DNA of 24,755 nt from JAJTCH01 sp040386195 (lineage in GTDB: Bacteria > Pseudomonadota > Alphaproteobacteria > Rickettsiales > UBA1997): contig JAZKFV010000029.1 in NCBI GenBank assembly GCA_040386195.1, forward strand, positions 1 to 24,755. The letters are read 5' to 3'. Under the pieces are notes generated by a model. That model was not told where the DNA came from. It did no database searches and saw only the letters and a list, made by a program, of their open reading frames with translations. The position numbers and the translations under genes were made by a program. Shown here piece by piece: positions 1-7,580 of the stretch; position 1 is the stretch's first letter; each line of letters opens with the position of its first letter.

Positions 1-60
1 TTGTAAGTCGTAAGTCAAGAAAATACTTACGACTTATTACTTACGACTTACGACTCATTT
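1..60. repeat. Heptad-repeat hairpin, GTAAGTC family
   Basis: Two tandem GTAAGTC units at 3-16 face reverse-complement units (ACTTACG at 39-45 and 46-52). Bases 3-15 pair perfectly with 39-51 (13 bp), and the loop carries a further complementary copy near 25-36. The element ends just before the tRNA. The same 7-bp unit recurs at 23155-23189. It may continue to the left of the window. Its function is unknown. Confidence 0.8.
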
Positions 61-136
61 AGGAGCGTAGCTCAACTGGTAGAGTAGCGGTCTCCAAAAC
101 CGTTGGTTGGGGGTTCGATTCCTCTCGCTCCTGCCA
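61..136 (+). tRNA. trpT: tRNA-Trp (anticodon CCA)
   Basis: This is a complete cloverleaf of 76 nt. The acceptor stem pairs 61-67 with 126-132, followed by discriminator G133 and an encoded CCA at 134-136. The anticodon stem pairs 87-91 with 99-103. The seven-base loop 92-98 places anticodon CCA at 94-96, which reads UGG (Trp). The T-loop TTCGATT is at 114-120. A tRNA-Trp directly upstream of secE-nusG-rplK is the standard arrangement in many Proteobacteria, so it is probably co-transcribed with the operon that follows. The part from the anticodon loop to the 3' end is duplicated at 260-307. Confidence 0.97.
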
Positions 137-139
137 AAA

Positions 140-259
140 ATTTAGTTTATTTTTTAGGGGTAAAAATAAAAAACCTCTGGGATTTGGCGTAGCCAAATGC
201 CCGTTTAAAACTAAAAACGACTGATCGTCGTTTTTGCGGCAGGAGCCGCCGTTTTAAAC
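140..259. repeat. Structured palindromic insertion between two tRNA-Trp 3' halves
   Basis: This 120-bp segment separates two exact 48-bp copies of the tRNA 3' half and is mostly self-complementary. There is a small stem 156-161/173-178 with one G-T pair. There is a hairpin 179-188/192-202 with a GTA loop and one bulge. An outer stem 203-211/251-259 (GTTTAAAAC with GTTTTAAAC) encloses two hairpins, 213-221/227-235 and 236-240/245-249. Bases 238-246 are also complementary to the tRNA acceptor end at 127-135 and its copy at 295-303. It has no open reading frame. It resembles small palindromic mobile elements such as those of Rickettsia, but I cannot assign it to a named family. Confidence 0.7.
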
Positions 260-307
260 CTCCAAAACCGTTGGTTGGGGGTTCGATTCCTCTCGCTCCT
301 GCCAAAA
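260..307 (+). pseudogene. tRNA-Trp 3'-half duplicate (possible vestigial attachment site)
   Basis: These 48 bases are identical to 92-139. They run from the first base of the anticodon loop through the T-arm, acceptor 3' strand, CCA and three following A residues. There is no 5' half, so it cannot fold into a tRNA. Integrases of islands and phages commonly duplicate exactly this part of a tRNA gene on insertion, so it could be a leftover attachment site. A replication-slippage or small-element origin is equally possible. Confidence 0.8.
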
Positions 308-318
308 TATTTGGCTAT

Positions 319-362
319 GTTAATGATAAATAGTCATTAATCATTAGTCATTAATCACTAAT
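319..362. repeat. Heptad-repeat element, RTCATTA family, upstream of secE
   Basis: Four tandem 7-bp units (GTCATTA, ATCATTA, GTCATTA, ATCACTA) occupy 333-360. TTAATGAT at 320-327 supplies a short complementary left arm. A run of T residues follows and leads straight into the secE ATG at 370. It belongs to the same sequence family as the longer element before rpoC (7581-7669). Confidence 0.7.
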
Positions 363-369
363 TTTTTTT

Positions 370-546
370 ATGTTGTTATTTTTCAAAGATGTAATTGCTG
401 AATTAAAAAAGCTGCATACCCCATCTAAAAAAGAAGTTTATATTACAACTATCACCATCTTGGTTGCTGTTGCTGTTTCAGCTTTGGTGATAATGTCGGT
501 TGATTTTCTGATTTCCAAAATTATTAAAATTTTATTCGGGCTATAA
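370..546 (+). CDS. secE: Preprotein translocase subunit SecE
   Basis: This is the 58-residue single-span subunit of the SecYEG protein-export channel in the inner membrane. It clamps the two halves of SecY. The N-terminal amphipathic helix (FFKDVIAELKKL, residues 4-15) precedes the hinge, followed by one transmembrane segment at about residues 24-46. Length is normal for the short alphaproteobacterial form. The usual hinge motif is K-x-x-W-P-T/S-x-x-E. Here it reads KKLHTPSKKE, with Thr in place of the very conserved Trp. It lies between tRNA-Trp and nusG with only 6 nt to nusG, which is the canonical position. The ATG follows a T-run with no visible Shine-Dalgarno sequence. Identity rests on position, size and motif. 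Confidence 0.93.
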   Translation: MLLFFKDVIAELKKLHTPSKKEVYITTITILVAVAVSALVIMSVDFLISKIIKILFGL

Positions 547-552
547 ATTAAG

Positions 553-1083
553 ATGGAACATAAATGGTACATACTCAATGTGATGGCTGGTCAAGAGCAA
601 AAGATTGCTACTGATATTAAATCAATGATCGGCAAATCTTTGGGCGAAGATGTTTTGGAAGTTTTGGTGCCTTGCAAACAAGTTGTTAAAATTAAAAAAG
701 GTCAAAAAGTTCAGGAAAATCAAAAACTTTTCCCTGGCTATGTTTTTGTTCATGCTAACCTCAGCGGTAATGCTTATAACATTATCAATGCCATTCCAAA
801 AACCATGAGTTTTTTAGGCGGCAAAAATAATCCGCAACCAGTTGCGGCGAGTAAAATGAAAGATATTTTCTCTCTGGTCAGCACCGATAACGTTGCTTTG
901 GCTAAAACTCAAATGTTTGAAATTGGTGAAACTCTGAATATCATTGAAGGTCCTTTTGAATCTTTCTCTGGTACGGTTGAAAATTTTGATCAAGAAAAAC
1001 AAAGGGTAAGAATTTCAGTATTGATTTTTGGTCGTGCTACATCAGTTGAGCTCGATATTAACCAAGTTGAAAAAGTCTCTTAA
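553..1083 (+). CDS. nusG: Transcription termination/antitermination factor NusG
   Basis: The 176-residue NusG binds RNA polymerase at the clamp through its N-terminal NGN domain. Through its C-terminal KOW domain it contacts Rho or ribosomal protein S10, coupling transcription to translation or termination. The start HKWYILNVMAGQEQK is the typical NGN opening, and FPGYVFV (residues 61-67) is conserved. The KOW region is at about 125-175 (GPFESFSGTVENFD, then IFGRATSVELD and QVEKV). Length matches the family. It starts 6 nt after secE, and the two are almost certainly co-transcribed. Confidence 0.97.
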   Translation: MEHKWYILNVMAGQEQKIATDIKSMIGKSLGEDVLEVLVPCKQVVKIKKGQKVQENQKLFPGYVFVHANLSGNAYNIINAIPKTMSFLGGKNNPQPVAASKMKDIFSLVSTDNVALAKTQMFEIGETLNIIEGPFESFSGTVENFDQEKQRVRISVLIFGRATSVELDINQVEKVS

Positions 1084-1171
1084 GTCTTCTACAAAAATAA
1101 TCCAAATTATGCTTGCGTAATTAAATTTAATCAGTAAATTTATCCGCCTGCAATTTTTAAGTTCATCAAAT

Positions 1172-1609
1172 ATGTCAAAAAATAAAAAAGAAGTACTCGG
1201 TTTAATCAAATTACAAGTGCCAGTTGGAAAAGCGAATCCAGCTCCGCCAATTGGTCCAGCTTTGGGTCAAAAAGGTTTGAACATCATGGAATTTTGTAAG
1301 CAATTTAATGCTATGAAATTTGATTTTGAACCAGGAACTCCAATTCCAGTTACAATCATCGCTTATAAAGATAAAAGTTTCACCTTCACAACTAAAAAAC
1401 CCCCAGTCTCTTATTTGATCATGCAAGAAATTAAACTTGCTAAAGGTTCTTCCAATCCTGGAAAAGACAGCGCTGGTAAAATTACTAAAGCTCAAATTCT
1501 TGCTGTTGCCAAGAAAAAAATGGTTGATATGAATGCAACTGATCTTGAAGCTTGCGCCAAAATGGTTAGTGGTTCTGCTACTTCTATGGGATTAGAAGTT
1601 GTCGAATAA
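1172..1609 (+). CDS. rplK: 50S ribosomal protein L11
   Basis: L11 (145 aa) builds the stalk base of the large subunit with 23S rRNA. It forms part of the GTPase-associated centre that elongation factors contact. The conserved N-terminal stretch, with GKANPAPPIGPALGQKGLN at about residues 19-37, and the C-terminal RNA-binding domain, with KDSAGKITKAQI, are both intact. Length is within a few residues of the usual 141-143. It lies 88 nt after nusG, with no obvious terminator between them. No strong Shine-Dalgarno precedes the ATG. It is separated from rplA by a 101-bp gap with hairpins, where most genomes have only a short gap. Confidence 0.97.
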   Translation: MSKNKKEVLGLIKLQVPVGKANPAPPIGPALGQKGLNIMEFCKQFNAMKFDFEPGTPIPVTIIAYKDKSFTFTTKKPPVSYLIMQEIKLAKGSSNPGKDSAGKITKAQILAVAKKKMVDMNATDLEACAKMVSGSATSMGLEVVE

Positions 1610-1627
1610 AAGTCGTTGAATAATTTA

Positions 1628-1679
1628 GTTTCCCCTGTTTAGGGGGAACGAGTTCTTGCGTAGCGAAGCGAAGCAGAAC
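1628..1679. repeat. Double-hairpin intergenic element between rplK and rplA
   Basis: Two adjacent stems occur. Bases 1628-1635 pair with 1642-1649 (GTTTCCCC with GGGGGAAC, one G-T pair, 6-nt loop). Bases 1652-1659 pair with 1673-1679 (GTTCTTGC with GCAGAAC, one bulged base). The loop of the second, GTAGCGAAGCG, resembles the arms of the repeats at 11798 and 22005. No T-tract follows either stem, so readthrough into rplA is expected. It may be a small palindromic repeat or an mRNA processing site. Confidence 0.55.
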
Positions 1680-1710
1680 GATGGGGTTCATATAATTTTA
1701 AATCTAATTT

Positions 1711-2379
1711 ATGTCTAAAGATAACACAATTAACGCTTTAAATTTAGAAGAAGCTTTGAAAAAAGTTTTGGAATTAAGCAAAACTGAGCCAAAAAAATTC
1801 ATTGAGTCGGTTGATATTGCTGCCAATCTTGGTATTGATGCTAAACAATCTGATCAAATGGTGAAAGGATCTTTGGTTCTGCCAAATGGTTCTGGCAAAA
1901 AAGTCAGAGTTTTAGTTTTTGCTGCTAATGATGAAATTAAAGATGCCGCTTTAAAAGCCGGCGCTGCTTTTGCTGGTTTAGAAGATATGGTGGCTAAAAT
2001 TGAAGGTGGATTTTTAGATTTTGATTGCTGCGTTGCCACTCCAGATGTTATGCAAAAAATCAGTAAAGTTGCTAAAAAACTTGGGCCACGTGGTTTGATG
2101 CCAAGCCCTAAAAATGGCACTGTGACTAATGATGTTAAAAAAGCAGTTGAAGATGCTTTAAAAGGTAAAGTTGATTTCAAAAATGACAAAGCCGGAACAG
2201 TTCACTGTTTAGTTGGTAAAACTAACTTTGAATTTGCTGATTTATTAGCGAATTTGAAAGCTGTAATCAAAGCAATCAAAGATGCTAAGCCAGAAGCTTC
2301 TAAAGGTAAGTTTATTAAAGATTTTTATATCAATAGCACCATGGGTCCAGCTGTAAAAGTTGTAACTCAATCTCTATAA
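1711..2379 (+). CDS. rplA: 50S ribosomal protein L1
   Basis: L1 forms the mobile L1 stalk that guides deacylated tRNA out of the E site. In many bacteria it also represses its own operon by binding the L11-L1 mRNA. The hallmark GPRGLMPSPKNGTVT is at about residues 128-142, and the C-terminal KFIKDFYINSTMGPAVKV closes the first domain. At 222 aa it is slightly shorter than the common 229-234, with the difference spread over loops rather than a truncation. It is followed 18 nt later by rplJ. Confidence 0.97.
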   Translation: MSKDNTINALNLEEALKKVLELSKTEPKKFIESVDIAANLGIDAKQSDQMVKGSLVLPNGSGKKVRVLVFAANDEIKDAALKAGAAFAGLEDMVAKIEGGFLDFDCCVATPDVMQKISKVAKKLGPRGLMPSPKNGTVTNDVKKAVEDALKGKVDFKNDKAGTVHCLVGKTNFEFADLLANLKAVIKAIKDAKPEASKGKFIKDFYINSTMGPAVKVVTQSL

Positions 2380-2397
2380 TTTAGTTAAGGTTTTAAA

Positions 2398-2910
2398 ATG
2401 AACAGAATAGAAAAAGCCGATTTAGTGGCTTCAATGAGAGAATCTCTAACCAAAAGCAACTTCGTTGTGTTGCTTCATTATCGTGGTTTGACTGATAAAC
2501 AATTATATGATTTTAGATTAAGTCTAAAATCACAAGGTGTGAAATTAAAAATTCTAAAAAACACTTTAGCAAAAGTTGCTATTAAAGGTTCTGATTTAGA
2601 AGTTTTATCTCCTTATTTATTAGGCCCAACTGCGATTTGTTACGCTAATGATCCAGTTTCTCTGGCTAAAATTGCTGTTGCATCAGCTAAAGAACACGAA
2701 GCACTCAAAATTCAGGTCGGTTATCTGAATAAAGCGATTCTATCAAAAGATGCTATTGATAGTTTATCAAAATTGGGTTCTTTGGAAGAGGTGAGATCCT
2801 CATTCTTAAGTGTATTGCAAGGTGCTCAGTCTAAATTTGTAAGAGTTTTAAACGCTCCTGCAACTGGTGTAGTTGCTGTTATCAACAACTATGCCCAGTC
2901 TAAACAATAA
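2398..2910 (+). CDS. rplJ: 50S ribosomal protein L10
   Basis: L10 (170 aa) anchors the L7/L12 dimers to the stalk base. The N-terminal 23S/L11-binding domain shows the conserved core FVVLLHYRGLTDKQL and KILKNTLAKVAIKG. The C-terminal helix that binds L7/L12 ends at VAVINNYAQSKQ. An AAGG Shine-Dalgarno sequence sits about 7 nt before the ATG. It is co-transcribed with rplA (18-nt gap) and rplL (64-nt gap). The long structured L10-binding leader known from enterobacteria cannot fit in the 18-nt gap, so autoregulation, if present, must act elsewhere. Confidence 0.96.
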   Translation: MNRIEKADLVASMRESLTKSNFVVLLHYRGLTDKQLYDFRLSLKSQGVKLKILKNTLAKVAIKGSDLEVLSPYLLGPTAICYANDPVSLAKIAVASAKEHEALKIQVGYLNKAILSKDAIDSLSKLGSLEEVRSSFLSVLQGAQSKFVRVLNAPATGVVAVINNYAQSKQ

Positions 2911-2974
2911 CTACCAAACAATAATTTTTCTTTTACTAACTTTTTCTTAACAACAACTTTTTCAGGTAACTAAA

Positions 2975-3346
2975 ATGTCTACAAACTTAAATGAAATTTG
3001 CGATAAATTATCTTCATTAACTGTTCTTGAGCTTTCTGAGCTAAGCAAAATGTTAGAAGGAAAATGGGGTGTTAGTGCCGCTGCTCCAGTTGCTGCCGCT
3101 GCGGTTGCAGTTGCTGCTGCTCCAGCTGAAGAAAAAGACAAATTTGATGTTGTCTTGAAAGCTGCTGGCGATAACAAAATTAACGTTATCAAAGAAGTTA
3201 GAGCTATCACTGGTCTTGGTTTAACTGAGGCTAAAGCTGCTGTTGAAGCCGCTCCTAAAACTATCAAAGAAGGCCTTTCTAAAGCTGAAGCTGAAGAAAT
3301 CAAGAAAAAACTTGAAGCTGCCGGCGCTAAAGTTGAATTAGCGTAG
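2975..3346 (+). CDS. rplL: 50S ribosomal protein L7/L12
   Basis: This 123-residue acidic stalk protein is present as dimers on L10 and recruits and activates translational GTPases. The N-terminal dimerisation domain (about 1-33) is followed by an Ala/Val-rich hinge (about 34-52). The conserved C-terminal factor-binding domain begins EKDKFDVVLKAAG and carries ITGLGLTEAKAAVE and the terminal KLEAAGAKVELA. An AGGTAA sequence lies about 5 nt before the ATG. The gene is followed by a hairpin with a T-tract at 3362-3396 before rpoB. Confidence 0.98.
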   Translation: MSTNLNEICDKLSSLTVLELSELSKMLEGKWGVSAAAPVAAAAVAVAAAPAEEKDKFDVVLKAAGDNKINVIKEVRAITGLGLTEAKAAVEAAPKTIKEGLSKAEAEEIKKKLEAAGAKVELA

Positions 3347-3361
3347 TTCTCTAAAAAAATT

Positions 3362-3396
3362 AAATGAACAGCATCAATTTGGTGCTGTTCATTTTT
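3362..3396 (+). terminator. rplL-rpoB intergenic hairpin (terminator or attenuator)
   Basis: AAATGAACAGCA (3362-3373) pairs perfectly with TGCTGTTCATTT (3383-3394), giving a 12-bp stem with a 9-nt loop. The right arm ends in a run of T residues (3392-3396). It stands 16 nt after the rplL stop and about 90 nt before rpoB. In E. coli a partial terminator at the same place lowers rpoBC expression relative to the ribosomal genes. The same role is a reasonable inference here. Confidence 0.8.
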
Positions 3397-3410
3397 GCAT
3401 TTCTATTATT

Positions 3411-3430
3411 TTAAGATCTTTTAAGATCTT
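3411..3430. repeat. Tandem duplication of TTAAGATCTT
   Basis: Two perfect head-to-tail copies of the 10-bp sequence TTAAGATCTT, each containing the palindrome AAGATCTT, lie between the attenuator and the rpoB start. This could be simple slippage or a paired regulatory site. There is no direct evidence for either. Confidence 0.6.
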
Positions 3431-3484
3431 TTTACGTAGTTTCTCGTTCTCGTTTTTGTATCAAAACAAATAAGGTCAGTCACA

Positions 3485-6400
3485 GTGAAACCAGTCCGTC
3501 ATACCAATTCTTCAATCTTCAGAAAAAAATTTGCTAATAGCCGTTATGAAGAGGAAATTCCTCATCTAATATCTTTGCAAAAAGAATCATACTCAAAATT
3601 TTTACAGAGTGATGCCGAGCCAGATAAAAGAGGTTTTGTGGGCATTCAATCTGTATTCCAATCTTTTTTCCCGCTTTCTGATTCAAGCGGCAAGGTGACT
3701 TTAGAGTTCATCAAATATTTATTGGGAGAAGCTAAATACGAACCAAGCGAATGCTTGTCAAGCGGACGCACTTATTGCGCGCCTTTGAAAGTTCAACTGC
3801 GATTAATTCTTTGGGATCAAGAAGAGGGTTCCCAAATCAAAGAAGTTAAAACCATCAAAGAACAAGAAGTTTATTTGTGCGACATTCCTTTAATGACTGA
3901 AAGCGGAAGCTTCATCATTAACGGTGCTGAAAGAGTTGTGGTATCACAAATGCGTAGAGCCCCAGGTGTTTTCTTCGATAGCGAAAATGTTAAAATTTCT
4001 GGCTCTAAAACTTATACTGCCAAAATTATTCCTCATATTGGCTCTTGGTTAGATTTTGAATTTGACACCAAAGATATCCTTTATTTTAGAATTGATAAAA
4101 AAAGAAAAATCCCAGTTTCAACCTTGCTCAAAGCAATGGGAATGTCGATTCAAGACATTATCTGTGATTTTTATGGTAAGATAAATATTTTCTCAGCCAA
4201 AAATGGTTGGGCAACTGACTTCGATTTTGAAGGTTCAATTGGCAAAAAACTAACTTATGATTTAGTTGATGCTGTAAGTGGTGAAGTGCGCGTTAAAGAA
4301 GGCACTAAACTTACCAAAAAAGTTATTGAAAAACTTAAAGAAGAAAAATTCAAAAGCTATGTTTTAACCGACGATATTTTGCTTGGTTATGTAATGGCGG
4401 AAAATTTAATTGATCCTGAAACTGGTGAAGTTTTGTTAGAAGCTGGAAGTTTAGTAACCTCAGAAAGTTTGGAAGTTTTAACTAAATTAAACTTCAAATC
4501 AGTTTTTGTTATCAATCCAAGTAAATCTGATATTGGACCATATTTGTTCAATACAATTTTGGTTGATAAAAACCAAAATCAAAAAGATGCAACTTACGAT
4601 ATTTACAAAGCAATCAGATTAGGCGAGGTTCCAGCCTCAATTGAAGTTGCTAAAAACTTCTTCGATAATTTGCTTTTATCACCAGCCAGATATGATTTAT
4701 CTGACGTGGGAAGAATGAAAATGAATCACCGTTTGGATCTTAAAGTTGATCGTGCAATTTTGCATTTAACTCCAGATGATATCAAACAAACTGTCAAAAT
4801 TTTAAGTTTAATCAAACATAACGATTTGAAAACTGATGATATTGACAACTTGGCAAATCGTAGAGTGCGCGCGGTTGGTGAGTTGATTGAAAATCAATTA
4901 CGCATCGGCGTTTCTAGAATTGAAAAATCTATTATTGAAAAATTAAACGCGGTTGATGTGGATAATATTGTTCCGCAAAACTTGATCAATGCTAAACCTT
5001 TGATCACTGCAATTAAAGATTTCTTTGCTACTTCGCAGCTTTCACAATTTATGGATCAAACCAATCCACTTTCTGAAATTACTCACAAAAGAAGACTTTC
5101 TGCTTTAGGACCCGGTGGTTTGACTCGCGAAAGAGCTGGTTTTGAAGTGCGTGACGTTCATCCAACTCATTATGGAAGAATTTGTCCAATTGAAACTCCA
5201 GAAGGTCAGAATATCGGTTTGATTAACAGCTTGGCAACTTTTGCTCATGTGAATGATTATGGATTTATTGAAACTCCATATCGCAAAGTTGTTGACGGCA
5301 GAATTACTGATCAAATTATGTATTTATCTGCTTTGGAAGAATCAGAATACACAGTTGGTCAATCGAGAATTCCAACTGACAGCAAAGGTAAAATTACTGT
5401 TGATTTAGTTAGTTGTCGTAGAAATGGTGAATTTTTAATGGTTTCTCCAGATAAAATTGATTTTGTTGATGTATCAACCAAGCAATTAGTTTCTATCGCA
5501 ACCACTCTAATTCCTTTCCTAGAAAATGATGATGCGAACCGTGCTTTAATGGGTTCAAACATGCAACGTCAAGCAGTGCCTTTGGTTAATCCTGATGCAC
5601 CAATGGTTGGAACTGGAATGGAGGCGATTATCGCTTTGGATTCTGGTGCCGTTGTTAAAAATAAATATGACGGAATCGTTAAGTTTGTTGATTCCTCAAA
5701 AGTTATTGTTGAATCTTTCACTGAAGATAAGATTCCACAAATTGAAATGTATAATTTGGTTAAATATAACCGCACTAACCAAGATACTTGCATTAACCAA
5801 ACTCCAACTGTTGTAGTTGGACAAAAAGTTTCTGCCGGAGAAATTATTTCTGATGGTCATAGTGTTAAAAGTGGTGAAATCGCTTTAGGTAAAAACGTTC
5901 GCGTTGCCTTCATGCCTTGGAACGGTTATAACTTTGAGGATTCTATCGTTATCTCTGAAAAATTATTAACTCAAGAAGCTTTCACTTCAATTCACATTGA
6001 AGAGTTGGAAGTGGTTGCCAGAGACACTAGATTAGGGCCCGAAGAGATTACTCGCGATATTCCTAATGTTAGTGAAGAAGCTCTAAGCAGATTAGACGAA
6101 GAAGGTATTATTCACATCGGCGCTGAAGTTCGCGCTGGAGATCTTTTGGTTGGTAAAACTACACCAAAAAGTGAATCACCAATGACACCGGAAGAAAAAT
6201 TATTGAAAGTAATTTTCGGTGAAAAAGCTTCGGATGTAAAAGACTCATCACTCTACGCGCCAATTGGTATTGGTGGAACGGTAGTTGATGTTAAGGTCTT
6301 CTCTCGAAAAGGTATCGAAAAAGATGAGCGTTTGGTTTATATCGAGATGCAACAAATTGAAGAATTGTCCAAGAAAAAAGCTTTAAAAACTTTGTTCTTA

Positions 6401-7573
6401 GATGAATCAATTAAAGATGCGATCATCAATTTGGTAAATGGTAAAAAACTAGCTGCCAATGTTGATAAGCTAAAATCTGGAACCAAATTAAATAAAGAAG
6501 ATTTACGCACTTTATCAAAAACACATTTGATGAAAATCGTTGTTGATGAAGATAAAGCGATGGATCAAATCGAAGCTTTGACTAAAAATTATCAAAAACA
6601 AATTGCTACTCTAGAAAAAGAATTTAACGACAAAGTCGCTAAAATCAAAGCTGGAGACGAGCTTGCTCAAGGTGTTTTGAAAATTGTTAAAGTTTATGTT
6701 GCTTCAAAATATAAGTTGCAACCCGGCGATAAAATGGCTGGTCGACATGGTAATAAAGGTGTGGTTTCTAAAATCGCTCCAATTGAAGATATGCCTTACT
6801 CAGAAGATGGCACTCCAGTTGATATCGTTTTAAACCCGCTGGGCGTTCCTTCGCGTATGAACATTGGGCAAATTCTTGAAACTCACTTGGGTTGGGCTTC
6901 TCATAATATTGGAAAACAAGTTTCTGAATTATTAGACAGCATCGCTCTTGGAAAAGAAAAATTAGTTAATGATTTGCGCGCTAAAATATTATCGGTTTAT
7001 AACGGTGATGTGGAATCGCAAAAAATCAAAGCAATGTCGGATGATGAATTGTTAATCTTCTCACAAACTTTGAAAGACGGCGTGCCTTTTGCAACTGGAA
7101 CTTTTGAAGGTATCAAAGAAGAAGATATCACTAAATTGCTTGAAATTGCTGGCGTTGATAAATCTGGTCAAATCAGTTTGATTGATGGCAAAACTGGCGA
7201 GTTCTTCGATCGTAAAGTGACTGTTGGATACATTTATATGTTGAAACTGCATCACTTGGTTGATAACAAAATCCACGCCCGTTCAATCGGACCATATAGT
7301 CTAATCACTCAACAACCTTTGGGTGGTAAATCACACTTTGGTGGTCAAAGATTTGGGGAAATGGAATGTTGGGCTTTGCAAGCTTATGGCGCTGCATACA
7401 CATTGCAAGAAATGCTTACCGTTAAATCAGATGACGTGATTGGTAGAATTAAAATCTACGAATCTATCATCCAAGGAAATCAAAATTTCACTTGCGGTAT
7501 TCCTGAGTCATTCAATGTTATGATCAAAGAAGTTAGATCACTTGGTCTCAATATCGAATTGGTAGAGAAGTAA
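3485..7573 (+). CDS. rpoB: DNA-directed RNA polymerase subunit beta
   Basis: RpoB (1362 aa) forms one side of the RNA polymerase active cleft. The GTG start at 3485 has AAGG about 9 nt upstream and gives the expected N-terminus (about 20 residues before YEEEIPHLISLQ). The rifampicin pocket at about residues 519-545 reads QLSQFMDQTNPLSEITHKRR then LSALGPGG. Asp, His and Ser at the three main resistance positions (E. coli 516, 526 and 531) are wild type. The C-terminal GRHGNKGVVS (about 1085-1094) and the terminal GQRFGEMECWALQAYGAA are intact. Length is usual for alphaproteobacteria. It is co-transcribed with rpoC across a 104-bp gap holding a large hairpin. Confidence 0.99.
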   Translation: MKPVRHTNSSIFRKKFANSRYEEEIPHLISLQKESYSKFLQSDAEPDKRGFVGIQSVFQSFFPLSDSSGKVTLEFIKYLLGEAKYEPSECLSSGRTYCAPLKVQLRLILWDQEEGSQIKEVKTIKEQEVYLCDIPLMTESGSFIINGAERVVVSQMRRAPGVFFDSENVKISGSKTYTAKIIPHIGSWLDFEFDTKDILYFRIDKKRKIPVSTLLKAMGMSIQDIICDFYGKINIFSAKNGWATDFDFEGSIGKKLTYDLVDAVSGEVRVKEGTKLTKKVIEKLKEEKFKSYVLTDDILLGYVMAENLIDPETGEVLLEAGSLVTSESLEVLTKLNFKSVFVINPSKSDIGPYLFNTILVDKNQNQKDATYDIYKAIRLGEVPASIEVAKNFFDNLLLSPARYDLSDVGRMKMNHRLDLKVDRAILHLTPDDIKQTVKILSLIKHNDLKTDDIDNLANRRVRAVGELIENQLRIGVSRIEKSIIEKLNAVDVDNIVPQNLINAKPLITAIKDFFATSQLSQFMDQTNPLSEITHKRRLSALGPGGLTRERAGFEVRDVHPTHYGRICPIETPEGQNIGLINSLATFAHVNDYGFIETPYRKVVDGRITDQIMYLSALEESEYTVGQSRIPTDSKGKITVDLVSCRRNGEFLMVSPDKIDFVDVSTKQLVSIATTLIPFLENDDANRALMGSNMQRQAVPLVNPDAPMVGTGMEAIIALDSGAVVKNKYDGIVKFVDSSKVIVESFTEDKIPQIEMYNLVKYNRTNQDTCINQTPTVVVGQKVSAGEIISDGHSVKSGEIALGKNVRVAFMPWNGYNFEDSIVISEKLLTQEAFTSIHIEELEVVARDTRLGPEEITRDIPNVSEEALSRLDEEGIIHIGAEVRAGDLLVGKTTPKSESPMTPEEKLLKVIFGEKASDVKDSSLYAPIGIGGTVVDVKVFSRKGIEKDERLVYIEMQQIEELSKKKALKTLFLDESIKDAIINLVNGKKLAANVDKLKSGTKLNKEDLRTLSKTHLMKIVVDEDKAMDQIEALTKNYQKQIATLEKEFNDKVAKIKAGDELAQGVLKIVKVYVASKYKLQPGDKMAGRHGNKGVVSKIAPIEDMPYSEDGTPVDIVLNPLGVPSRMNIGQILETHLGWASHNIGKQVSELLDSIALGKEKLVNDLRAKILSVYNGDVESQKIKAMSDDELLIFSQTLKDGVPFATGTFEGIKEEDITKLLEIAGVDKSGQISLIDGKTGEFFDRKVTVGYIYMLKLHHLVDNKIHARSIGPYSLITQQPLGGKSHFGGQRFGEMECWALQAYGAAYTLQEMLTVKSDDVIGRIKIYESIIQGNQNFTCGIPESFNVMIKEVRSLGLNIELVEK

Positions 7574-7580
7574 ATAACAA

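Noticed and set aside
1854..2189. Long antisense open frame inside rplA
   Set aside because: It mirrors the codon pattern of a strongly supported ribosomal protein gene, has no family features and no start signal.
2380..2397. L10 autoregulatory leader RNA before rplJ
   Set aside because: Only 18 nt separate rplA and rplJ, too short for the known structure.
5029..5120. Possible rifampicin-resistance substitutions in rpoB
   Set aside because: The main resistance positions (E. coli D516, H526, S531) are wild type. The one nearby difference (Asn518 to Thr) is not a resistance hallmark.
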